A DNA stretch of 64,000 nt from Apostichopus japonicus. Lineage: Eukaryota; Echinodermata; Holothuroidea; Aspidochirotida; Stichopodidae. Below, piece by piece: positions 12,301 to 24,400 of this stretch. A model generated the notes under the pieces. It was given only the letters and a program-made list of their open reading frames with translations. It was not told where the DNA came from and searched no databases. Position 1 is the first letter of the stretch. Each line of letters begins with the position of its first letter. The translations under genes were made by a program, and so were the position numbers. Where the stretch lies: positions 5,303,264 through 5,367,263 of the forward strand of contig NC_092583.1 in assembly GCF_037975245.1 (NCBI RefSeq), given 5' to 3'.

Positions 12301-15300
12301 TACATAGACACAATGGGGATCTTCAGAGTTTCGACATAGGACAGTCTCATATCAGACCTAACAGTGCCGTAAATACGGCTCTGGGTCCAAACCAGCGGGA
12401 TCTATACTGTTTTAAGATCTCCAAAATTTTGTAAAGGGCTGAAACATAACTCAATTCTACCGTATGTGCTTGTTCTGAAAATATGTTTAAAAAGATCTCG
12501 TCTTTTCGAGAAGAATGGCAGTATTCCAGTATTTTCCATTTCGGTGACTTGGATACAATTTTACTGACTCTCAAAGCTTAAAGTGATAGTGAGAGCCTTC
12601 CACGTAAGCTCTGTCTACGTGCTGACAACAATATTAAGATTCCGGAGACGTTTCTATGGTTATTAAAATATTGTTTTAAATATGAGGTAATATTATTGAT
12701 GTTGCTGAGGTAAATCACATCAAAGTTTGATATCATTTCTAGTGTGAAAAAAACATTATAATTATCATGGAGATCACTCATTGTACGGTACCATCATTTG
12801 TGATATTATATAAATTATAAATTATAAATATATGTATATTATATTAAATAAACCTTCCATCATCTCAGTTCTCTTTGATATTATTGACATTCTTCCTCTA
12901 CAAAAATGTGAAATTTTCAAAATTGATTTCTTTTTCCTCATGTAAGGCCTTACACAGTACACTGCAAAAGGAACCACAGTACCTTAATGATGTTGTACAG
13001 GTTACGAAGGAAATCTTCAAGCGACCACAACTTTCTGAACAATGTTTGGCCAAAGTAGCAGCTTCAGTAAGTAACTGATCGATACCACCTCAGAATGAGT
13101 GGGACAAGTGGGGGTTCAAAATGAAAAAGTATGTTTTGCATAGTGTATGATAGTTAACTAAGTGACCCAAGATAAGAGTATTGCATGCTTTGAGCATGCA
13201 CAACCTTAGTAATACTGTGTGTTTACTCTTGTTACACTTATTCTAGGTGTTGTGGAGATGTTGTGTGTGTATGATATGGAATATGAAGTTAGTTCAGGAG
13301 GAGATGTTGTGAATTACTCAATCTATGCACAGAAACAATAAAAGTGTTTGCTCAGTCTCAGGTATTTCTTCATCCTCTTTATTTTCTGCCTCATCTTGTT
13401 GTTTTGGAGCATTGTTTATTTCTGTTTTCTTTCCAAGCTTTTAACATAAATGTGGAGATTTATATCTTCACTATTGAAGATTATACTATATCCTTTTTGA
13501 CATCATTAGCCTGTCTTCTTAAATTCTCTTCCTGTGTCTTGGTAAGAATACAATTAATTTTCTAAAGGTTACACCATCAACACCTTCATGTGAGCTTGTT
13601 ACACACGTGACTGACTGCTTATTTCTTTCAATACCTCTATAAACTTGACTGATTGTCTCTTTCATTCCTTATTTATCTCTGACTGGTTGTGTTTTTCAAT
13701 TCCTTAATTGCTGACTGCTTGTTTCTTTCCATCTCTTATATTTTTGGAATGGTCGTTGCATTCAATCCATTTACAACTGTTTTATTGTACTTTTTTCTAT
13801 GTATATATCTTCCTCTCTTACTCGATAGGTTGAAGTTCTTTCTTGCTTACTGCATTTGTTGAGAAGAGAATTAGAAACTGTGAACAACACCGAAACAGAA
13901 CTGACAGCTTTGGTGAAGAATGCTTTGCAGGTTTTCGCTGATAAATACAGATTCAGACTAATTCAGAAGAAGGTGAGTGAGATTGGAGGCTCACAAAATG
14001 ATGGTCCTCATGAACATAATTTAAGAGTCACCAAACTTATCAAGTCATCAATTTCATTTGTTCTCATATCACTGGCCATAGCTCAGTGGGTAATTGTTAT
14101 GATGGTGATGATTATATTTAAAAGCTGTTTATTATACATCACTACCTGACTATCATGTTGTGGGAATAAGTCCACAAAGCAAACACATTTGCTGATTTTT
14201 TGTTTTTATTTTGTTTGTTTTTTGGATTGCTATTTTTTCTATGCATTGAGAGAGTTTTCTAGAGGAGGTTTCCTTGCATCTCAATAGATAGTGCTTAAAT
14301 AGTTTTCATCTTCTTATGTAAACAGTGAGCTGATCCATGACCATCAACCAACCATCCCCCCCCCCCAACACCCATCCCAAATCAGTTTCTACTGGTCAGA
14401 CATAGTTTCTTTTATTGTGCATAACCATCATAAGCTTTCATTTTGGTTTAATGACTTTCATTTCATTTTTGTAACCTTTGTTTTAGGTTTTTGAGGATCT
14501 ATCAAGGAAGACTCTTGCTTCCTGTCTTAGTCTCCACAGACAAGTAGAACCGCCTGGTTTCAAATCAACTATCGAGAGATTCCTCTCTGAGACTATTTTT
14601 AGCACGTGAGACATTTGTTTTATCATTTACTGATGCTGTTTATCAAAGATTTGTTGTGAACCATAGTAGTGAAATCTATTTATCTGTTGCAGTGCTTTGC
14701 CATCCATGGTGAAAAAAGACAAATTGTCACCCACAGAGGTTCAAGTGAATTTCAAATTGAGGTGGTCAAACATTTATTGTGGTACTACACAAAGCTGGTA
14801 TATATTAAACAAAATTTTTTTTTAAGTAGACAGATGCCAATGAATATATATGAATGTATCTTAACAAGTAAGACTGTATTTTAGCTTGTACTTATACTGT
14901 GATCTGCATATTCCATGACCAGTGCGGTCCTAAACACTCTCATATTTGTTATGTTTGTTGCGACGTTTACAGATTTCTAACAATGTTTATAATATTTGGA
15001 GTTACTGTTATTTTAACTTATGTCCCTCACTGTATGGGTCCAGTACAATTCTGCTGAAAACTATAGTTTGATACACTTGTCAAATTCTATGGAAATCCCA
15101 AAATCAAATTTTATGATACAAGTTTCCCACACGGTCTAGAAAATGGGGAAAGTGTGGAAAGAGTAGGAAAAATATCTTTTCTATGTCTTTTGAAGTTTAG
15201 TCTGGAAATAAAAATAAAAATCCTCATTTGAACACTTCTTCTTATATGGCATGACCTATACCAACAAGGTTTTAAAGAAGTGTTACTGTTATGTGAACTT

Positions 15301-18300
15301 ATATCCCTCACTGTATGGGTCCAGTACAATTCTTCTGAAACGTTAGTTTGATACACTTGTCAAATTCTACAGAAATCCCCAAATCAAATTTTATTAAAAA
15401 GTTTTCCACACAGTCTGGAAAATAGGGAAAGTGTGGACAAATAAGGAAAAGTGAGATAAAGTTAACTCCATATATCAAACTGTGGAGAAAACTAATGTCT
15501 ACAGCATGTTATGTTTGGGGTGTATGGCTCTTTGAATGTCCACCTCAACCAAAATTAATGAAAGGGATAAAGCACATATATTGTAAGAGTAACAATTGTC
15601 AGGGTTACCATAGCTAGCCTAACATTAGTTCATCATTAGTGTGTACAGTAGGCTATACAGTCAACTGTACAAAGTGCTTTGGTCTTTAAACAAGCCTGGA
15701 GTTTCATTTCTTTAAAAGTGTGGCAACCATGATCATACTGGGTGATGATGATGATTTATTAGCCTGCCTGGATTCCAGAATTTGAAAATGCCAGATATGA
15801 AGATTTCTCTTTGTACAATTTTTCAATGTAATGATAATTTTAAGCTTTGCCGATATTTATTTCTAATAAATTCTTCCTTTCTCAGGGATTTGCTGTCTCT
15901 CTATGTTGACTTTCTGAAAAGGAAACCAGAGACAACCCCATCAGAGAAAAAACAGCCACAATATGTTTCTGTTGCTATGGATACACTGCAAGAGATACTT
16001 AATGACAGTGAAAAGGTATTAGACCAGATGTTATAGCTGTGAATTACAGAAAATTAACCTTAATTCTGATGCACAGTGCCTTTGAAAATTGAAAGATTTT
16101 TGCAAATATCAATAGTTTATAGAAGCAGTGTGACTGAGCACTCAACATTTTATCTCTTGAAATATAAATAACTTCTTACACAGATGTTACATGCGATCTG
16201 CGTTAAGTTTTCATTGAGGAAAGTACAAAACCTGATTTTTCTTGTTCGTCATAGGCATAAGTATGTCCCGCCCAGCATATTAAACCAAACAAAGTAAAGG
16301 CTGCACAGATTGTGATTGAGCAACTGCTTGTGGTATACCCCAATTACACTCTGCCATATTTCTTTTAAACATCAAATGTCAGAATCAAGCCAATCATAGT
16401 TTGCTTGGTACATAAACTTGGGTTGTTATTGTTTTTAAAACATTTTTTTTATAATTCAATAAATGGTATATTTGTGCAATTTTGATATAGTCATTACCTG
16501 AGTTTTATATCAATACCAATGACAATACCAATACATACGGAAGAAGTATTGATGTCTTTCTTTATATATTAATAAGTTCTATCTGCAAAAAGAAATGAAT
16601 TGATACCCATCTTGTTTTCAGCCCTGCAACTGGAATTTCTGCCTCTGTTAATATTCATTGAATGATATATGTAGTGATTACAACACATTTAAGTTTGCTA
16701 ACCCCTCTGTGACTTTCCTTTTCAGCATAAACATGAATTCAAAGATGTGATTGATGGAATACCATTGATGTTTAATCTGTTTGTAACATCCTTAAGGTAA
16801 GTTAGCTTTATAAAGCATTAAAATATTCAGTAAGTTACAAAGCAATGGTTTTCACCAAATAGAATTAGTGTTAAAAGATACTACAATCCAAACACTGCAT
16901 GTGTAAGGCTGCATGAAGGAAAATAAAAAAAATATTAAATAATTCAACCTTGGAAAATGGATTAAAAGGAATGCTCCTGCCATTAAGTTCTGTTGTTGAT
17001 TTCAATCAGTTACTATATTTTAATATGATGAACTTAATGTTTCTCAAATACTGTTGCTTTCTGTTTTCTTTCATTATAAGCTAAAAGTATTGCTTACTTC
17101 TGAGCTTTTTCTTTGCAAATAAGGAACAGCCTTGTTTTCTTGTATTTGGATAATTTAAGCTTTTATGTATCTTATTTATTAAGAAAGATGAATGCTTTAA
17201 CAAATTGATTATAAATATATAATCATACAGAATACATTTACATTTATCATAAGTTTCTCACTCATAAACTCTATCAAACTTAATGACAAATTTAAGTCTT
17301 TTCACTACATCTTGTTTCTGCTGCAATAGTGGATACTGGACAATTCCTGATACTTTTGGGTACAAGAACTATGAGACATGTGCTTTACTTGAAGTAGGTC
17401 AGAATAATGTGAGCTGATATGATTGTACTGACAGTAACTTCAAAGAGTTACATGTTAACAATTATATGATATTAACCTACTTCTTTTCAGACCTAAAGTG
17501 GATACAAGCTTTTTGATGTTGAAGAAGTTACTGCATCTGCTGGGATTTTCAGAGACAAAGGCATTGTGGGATAGTTCTGATGACCTAAGACCATCTGTGA
17601 TGGGCAGTGTACATCTTCTTCTCAAAGCAGTGATTCAACATGATATTTACAAGGTACAGTGCCATTCCTCTTAGATACCAGCTGCATTGTACATTTATGA
17701 AAGACAAATGGTGGAAATGTTGTAACTTAAGTAACAGTCAGTGATTAATTAGCTATGTTTTAACTCATATTAATGAATATGAACAAATAATAACCACATA
17801 TGTTTGTTGAAAGGGTCATATGTAAAGAAATTTAAGAGTGATATGGAAGTACAACCTGGGCCGATAGCAGTTGTTTTTTAATGGTCTACAACATATCAAA
17901 ATTAGTTTTGTGCTTAAAGTTATCCTGCAAGAGATACAGTGAATGTAAACAATTATGCTGAAAATAATGGCAACTAGAGAGCCATCAGAAATCTGGTAAC
18001 AGTATTGTATGACTGAATCACTGGTTGCTGTGACTCTCATGTGCCTTACCAACCCCCCCCCCTTCCCCCTCCTTTCTTTCTCCCACCTCTACCTCCTCTC
18101 AAACACATTTGTGGGCAAAGGTTGTCTTGTAACATTCTCTCCTCAAACACAGGTCACAGACGATGAAGCAGAAAATGGGAAGCAACAGGTTTACCTCAAA
18201 CATCTGACAAGTCAGGTGATCGCCTTTAACCAATGGTAAGCTACCATTGCTTCTGTTTACATTATTACAAGTACTTTATAGTGATCTATGCAGCTAGGAG

Positions 18301-21300
18301 GTGTACCATGTACAAACATCATGTCTTCTGGCTTTAGCTTGAGTTGACTGTTTCCTACATTTGTCCAGCCACTGATGGGATTTACCAAAATGTAACTTTG
18401 TGTCATGCTCTGTCTTTGAGTATTTCTGCTTCTCTTGTGAAAATGAAAAAATGGAAATAGCTTTGTTTCTCTCTGTAACTTTGACAAATAGTATGACAGT
18501 GAACCAAACATTTGAGGATCGTTACAAGTATAGCTATTTAATGAATTCACATGTAATGGTTTACTGTGGTCTTTGCTACAAGAGAGTAGAGCTGAACCTG
18601 CAGGTAGTGTGTTTTAGAGTAGTACCTATAAGTATTGATAAATACATAGTACATGCAGGTAATATGTAGTGGAGTAGCACCTGCAGGTAATGTCTAGTGA
18701 AGTAGCACCTGCGGGTATGTGTAGTAAGTAGCACCTACAGGTAATGTGTAGTGGAGTTGTACATGCAGGTAATATGTAGTGGAGTAGCACCTGCAGGTAA
18801 TGTAGTGGAGTAGCACCTTCAGGTAATATGTAGTAAAGTAGCACCTTCAGGTAATGTAAAGTGGAGTAGTACATGCAGGTATGTGCATGTAGTAAGTAGC
18901 TCCTGCAGTTAATGTGTAGTGGAGTAGTACATGCAGGTAAGATGTAGTGGAGTAGCATCTTCATGTAATTTGTAGTGGATTAGTACATGCAGGTAATATG
19001 TAGTGGAATAGCACCTGCAGATATACATGCAGGTAATATGTAGTGGAGTAGTACCTGCAGGTAATATGTAGTGGAGTAGTACCTGCAGGTAATATAGTAT
19101 GTAGTGGAGTATGTTAAGTGGAGTAGTACATGCAGGTAATACTGTATGTAGTGCAGTAGCACCTGCAGGTAACATGTAGTGGAGTAGTACCTGCAGATAA
19201 TGGACATTCTGCTCATTTCTTTTTTTTCTTTCAATATCAGCTATTTTACATTCTAATTGTAATTTTACTCCTCATTTTTTTTTAGGAGTCAGCCATCTTG
19301 GTTTTCCTGTCTTCGTCTTCTCTTCTCCATCGATCATAAACTTTTGGAGATCCATCAAGTCATTGCTTTGAGGGCTGTTCTCACAGAAGATAGCAACGAA
19401 ACCAAGGAACTTGCAGAATCTAAACTGGAATTCTTTCGTGAAGTTTGTGATACATATCTCAAATTAAGACAGGTCAGTCATGACATTATAAAGTGACCTC
19501 TTCTGAGTATTTGGCCTACTCGTATAAAGGTGTACTGTACTGTATGTAGACAGCCATGTGAGATCCTGGCTGAAGAAGCATTTGTTTGAAATCTTTAAAT
19601 GGTGGGGAATCAGCATCAAGATTGCATCTCCACAAATAATAAACTATTTGTAGTAAACCACCAAATATAGAAAGGATGAAAAGAATGGGAGCTTGTTACT
19701 AGCAAGGTTGGTAATTAATACAGATTAAATATAAATGTTAGAAATAATGTTGTTTCAAGTGTTGAATAAAACTAAATGTGAATTGGTATTAGCAAAGGAG
19801 TGTTAATTGATTTGTTTGTCGATAAATTTGAAAATTGAAAGACAATTTTTTGAACGACACTTGGGCCAATGAGTAGGCCAAAGTCTTCTTCCTGACCCTT
19901 TAACAGTGGTGTTGGGATGCGGTGTGAGACTACAATATTATGTCTACTGAAGTAGCAGGGCAATAAGCTAGCCAAATGCTTCATAAAGCTCTTAATAAAG
20001 GACTGGGAGTATGAGGCATGAACCCAAGATTGGTGATGTGATAAGTAAACTGACCTCTGATGTTGCTCACGTAATTTTCTGAATAGTGCAGTCATGAGTT
20101 TTCTATGTTGTGTTACTTTGGGAAGCATTCCTCATTGACTAAATTTTCTCTATTTAATGGCGAGATTTTCTGCCATATTTGTTGGCAATCAAAAAGATGT
20201 CTGATGTATTTCAAGCAAGCATATTCAACCCGTCCTGAATAATTTAATGATGATTTATAGCTTCTTACAGAATAATGTTGTCAAAGTGAGAAGTCATCAG
20301 TTAGTCATCAACATTAAAAATTAAAATCTAAATAATCTTTACTTTGCATGTATCAAAATTATTTAATGGAAGTTGGGGGACAGGGTGTTAAAGATGTTTT
20401 CCTTTTCATAAGTTGAATGACAAACCACCAAATTTAGTGTCATCCATGTTTTTTATCTTTTCAGTTTCCTAAATTTTGTGACTTCTTGATTAAGTGTTGC
20501 TCACTGGAATCACCAAGAGGAAAACTGATGTTTCCTGCAAGGTATCTGGCAGAGTAAGTTGAAGCATTGGTCTGTATGAAGCATTTATAGTTGTTTGTGA
20601 GAATGATTGATATTATTTGTATGCTCTTGAAGCATTGGTCTGTATGAAGCATTTATAGTTGTTTGTGAGAATGATTAATGTTATTTGTATGCTCTTGAAG
20701 CATTGGTCGATATGAGGCATTTATAGTTGTTTGTGAGAACGATTGATATTATGTTTATGCACTTGAAGCATTGGTCTGTATGAAGCATTTATAGTTGTTT
20801 GTGAGAATGATTGATATTATTTGTATGCACTTGAAGCATTGGTCTGTATGAAGCATTTATAGTTGTTTGTGAGAATGATTGATATTATTTGTATGTTCTT
20901 GTCAAATTTAATGAGACAACAATTCCTGTGTTTTATTCAATCATCAAAGTAGTGAATAGTAGCCTAGGGTTGCTTTACTGAACAGACTGTTTCTTTTGCA
21001 TTGAATTATTCTGTCGGTAATGTTACCTTTTTTTGGCTTAGTTGCTATCTTTTCAACTTCATGGGCTATATTTTCAGCCGATTTTTTTTAAATTCAATAT
21101 TCAAATAGATTCTTTAATAACCCCATAATTAACATTCATCTAATGAGAAAAGTGTGTAGTCTATCTAAAGTAATCAATTATAATCTAATTGTTTTCTTTG
21201 CTTATAACTTCATGTGTTGCTTGTGTTGTTGTCTTTTGAAGGACAAGGAACAAGTTCACATATAATTTCTTTTAATATCTTAGCAATATATGGCTTGAAC

Positions 21301-21463
21301 AGCGTAGAATGATTTTACATGATGAATGAATGAGTACTTTACAGTAGGAATGTAATTATCCTGATATATATATATATATATATATGGCTTTAACAGTATA
21401 GAATGATTTCACATGATGAATGAATACTTTATAGTAGGAATGTAATTATCATTAATTATTAAA

Positions 21464-21494
<31 letters not shown>

Positions 21495-24400
21495 ATCCCG
21501 GTGGAGGCTGAAAGTTTTTTCACTGTTCTTGATTTTCCAACTCATTACGATTTTCATTTATATATATTCATTTGCCTTTGTCGTTTACCTCCATTGCATT
21601 AACATAAAGTCTGTTCAAAGTATCTCTTTCGAGATCCGGCTTTAGGAATCACAAATGATTTTCGAGTTGGTTAGCATCATGTTTGATCTCTAGAGTAAGG
21701 CAAAATATGTCACCAAAAACAGAACTAGTATTGTTCGATACAGGTGACAAACGCCTACAGTGGAATTACGATCTTCCTTACCGGTTTCGAACCTCTGGAC
21801 ATACAATCAGCGTCCATAGCCTAGTGGTTAGGGTGTCCGCGTACAGAGCGGGAGGCCCGTGGTTCGAATCCCGGTGGAGGCTGAAAGTTTTTTCACTGTT
21901 CTTGATTTTCCAACTCATTACGATTTTCATTTATATATATATATATAAATCAATAAAGAATAACACACCAGAATTTCTTGATATTCTTCATTGATTTATA
22001 TATTTAAGTTACTAGTTTTCGCCGACAAATCTAGGAACATGTACAAAATGGACCCAAACGCATACAACAAGATCCTCAGCGAAAATATAACGACAAAGTA
22101 CAAGCATGCAGACCCCGGTACTTCGGACAGCATATCCACTGAGTTCGTCAAAATATCAAATGAGCTGGATATCTCTGACAGAATCGGCAAGTCGGTTGAA
22201 ACTCCTGCATACATCACACTGAAAGACCACAAAGACGACTTCACCAGCCGCCCAACCTGCAGACTAATCAACCCATCAAAAAGCGAGATGGGCAGAGTGA
22301 GTAAGCACATGTTAGACCGCATTAACACCAACCTAAGGAAACGACTACAGGTCAACCAATGGCGCAGCACCCCTGCTGTTTTAGAATGGTTCTCAGCTCT
22401 GAAGGATAAAGCGCACCTCTCATTCATGATCTTCGACATCGTTGACTTTTATCCTTCCATCACCAAAGAGCTACTCAGCAAATCACTATCATAGGCCCGC
22501 CAGTATACCCCTATCCAGGACACCATCATGCACGCCAGAAAGTCCCTCTTATACGATCTCGTGGGACGCCCTTGGGTAAAAAAGGCCACCACAGATGCCT
22601 TTGACGTCACTATGGGCGGTTACGACGGAGCTGAAGTCTGTGAGCTGGTGGGCTTGTACATCCTTCATAAGTTAGGTGATCTCATCGACTCGCACGATAT
22701 TGGCCTCTACAGAGACGATGGTCTAGCTGTACTCAGGAACCACTCGGGCAGCCAAGCGGATAGAATGCGGAAACGTATCGTAGCAGCCTTTCATACCTTC
22801 GGTCTAAAGATAACCACCCAAGCCAACATTAAGACCGTTAACTACCTCGACGCTACGCTGGACCTATGCACCGGCACACATCGCCCATTCCGTAAGCCTA
22901 ATGACCAACCCATATATGTTCACTGCCTCTCCAACCACCCCCCAGAAGTCACCAAACGTATTCCAGAGAGTATCAGCAACAGGATCTCCACTCTTTCATC
23001 TAACGAAGAGATCTTTGACAACGCTGCCCCCATATACAATGATGCGCTCCGAGATAGCGGCTATATCGACCACCTAGTATACAACAACAGTACGGAGAGC
23101 AGCAGGAAGCAACCCAGAAAGAAACCCCGTACCAGGAACATAATATGGTTTAACCCACCTTACAGCCGTAATGTCAAATCTAATGTGGGGAAATTGTTTT
23201 TCAGACTACTCGCCAAGCACTTCCCGAAAGGAAATAAGCTCCACAAAATTTTCAACAAAAACAACGTGAAATTGAGTTACAGTTGTGTGGGCAACATGCG
23301 ATCAATCATCAACAGCCACAATAACCGGCTTTTAACACAAAACAAGCTTAGACCGCAACAGGCTCAACGCATATGCAATTGTAGAGAAAAACTTAATTGC
23401 CCCCTCAACGGGAATTGCTTGGTGAGCAGTGTAATATATAGGGCCGATGTTACCACTGGTGATGACACCAAATCATACATAGGGCTATCGAGTGGCCCCT
23501 TTAAGCAAAGGTACAGTAACCACAGTAAGTCCTTCCGCCATGAGCGTTACGAGAAAGAAACAGAGCTTTCCAAACATATATGGGACCTGAAGCGTAAGGG
23601 TGCCCCCTTCGTTATTGAGTGGAGCGTACTTAAGCATTCCAATACACGCATGCGTAGATCCGGTCAATGTAACCTTTGTATTGATGAGAAGCTTTGTATC
23701 CTCCTGTCCAAAAACCCGCATTTACTCAATAAGAGATCTGAATTCATCTCCAAGTGTGGCCACAATAGGCTCAAACCAATGAACCGTGCACGTAAGAAAT
23801 AGGGTTCGTGTTTCCCATAGAATATATCCGCGCAGCGAGTATTTGTTCAGTTGTCTGACGATCGCCACCCTAAGGGCGTGAAACTCCGAGTAACAGCTGT
23901 ACTTACCAAGGCATCTACTTATATATATATATATATATATATATATAGGTTTAACAGTGTAGAATGTTTTCACATGATGAATGAATGAATACTTTACAGT
24001 AGGAATGTAATTACCCTTCCCTTTTCTTTTTCGTTTGTGTTTTTTTAAGTTTGATGACATCGAATGACAAGTAACTAACTTTTCTTGATCAATTAGATTT
24101 GGCAAAAATATACAGGAGCTGCCTCAACAGACATCTCTTGGGATTTGGACAAGTTTGAGAAAAGCACTGGCCAACCTGATCAGTGACCTAATTGTAAGAC
24201 TTAAAGAGGAACAGATGTCGGAACCGCCTTCGAAGAAGAAGAAAAAGCGACAACTTGTTGCTGACATTGAATCTTTAGATGATTTTGAAGGCTTAGCTGC
24301 TCTCTTTGGATGTGTACTGAGGAACTGTAAAGTGATTGAATTTACATCGATACCACAAGGGGCACAGACAGTCAGAGTTGAGCTACAGCAGATAGTGGAT

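Larger units (their letters stand above)
21494..23921 (+). mobile_element. Composite insertion: SINE-like unit plus 5'-truncated Penelope-like element
   Basis: The block lies in URB2 intron 14, bounded on both sides by TA dinucleotide runs and by copies of the same roughly 65-bp host sequence. From left to right it holds a truncated copy of a tRNA-like 3' end plus tail (21494-21568), about 240 bp of unassigned sequence, a full tRNA-like unit with the same tail (21810-21941), the Penelope-like coding region (about 22010-23802) and a short 3' region with a hammerhead-like sequence. The identical 75-bp segments at 21494-21568 and 21867-21941 are offset by 373 bp. Whether the SINE-like part and the Penelope part arrived together is not shown. 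Confidence 0.7.
21294..24014 (+). repeat. Three copies of a ~65-bp host repeat separated by TA tracts, the last gap holding the retroelement
   Basis: A unit reading GGCTTGAACAGCGTAGAATG onward through CATGATGAATGAATGA and ending GGAATGTAATTATC occurs at about 21294-21360, 21384-21450 and 23947-24014. Copies 1 and 2 are separated by a short TA run. Copies 2 and 3 are separated by TA runs that flank the Penelope/SINE block. This indicates that a pre-existing repeat with TA spacers was the target. Confidence 0.7.

Noticed and set aside
18626..19234. Antisense frames rich in Tyr, Leu and Thr
   Set aside because: Translation of the 28-bp minisatellite.
21810..21881. Functional tRNA-Cys gene
   Set aside because: The T stem has two mismatches, ACA is an atypical anticodon, and the 3' half is repeated next to a retroelement, so a SINE head fits better.
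23722..24105. 127-codon minus-strand frame
   Set aside because: It runs across the TA tract and is the shadow of the Penelope-like coding region and 3' region.
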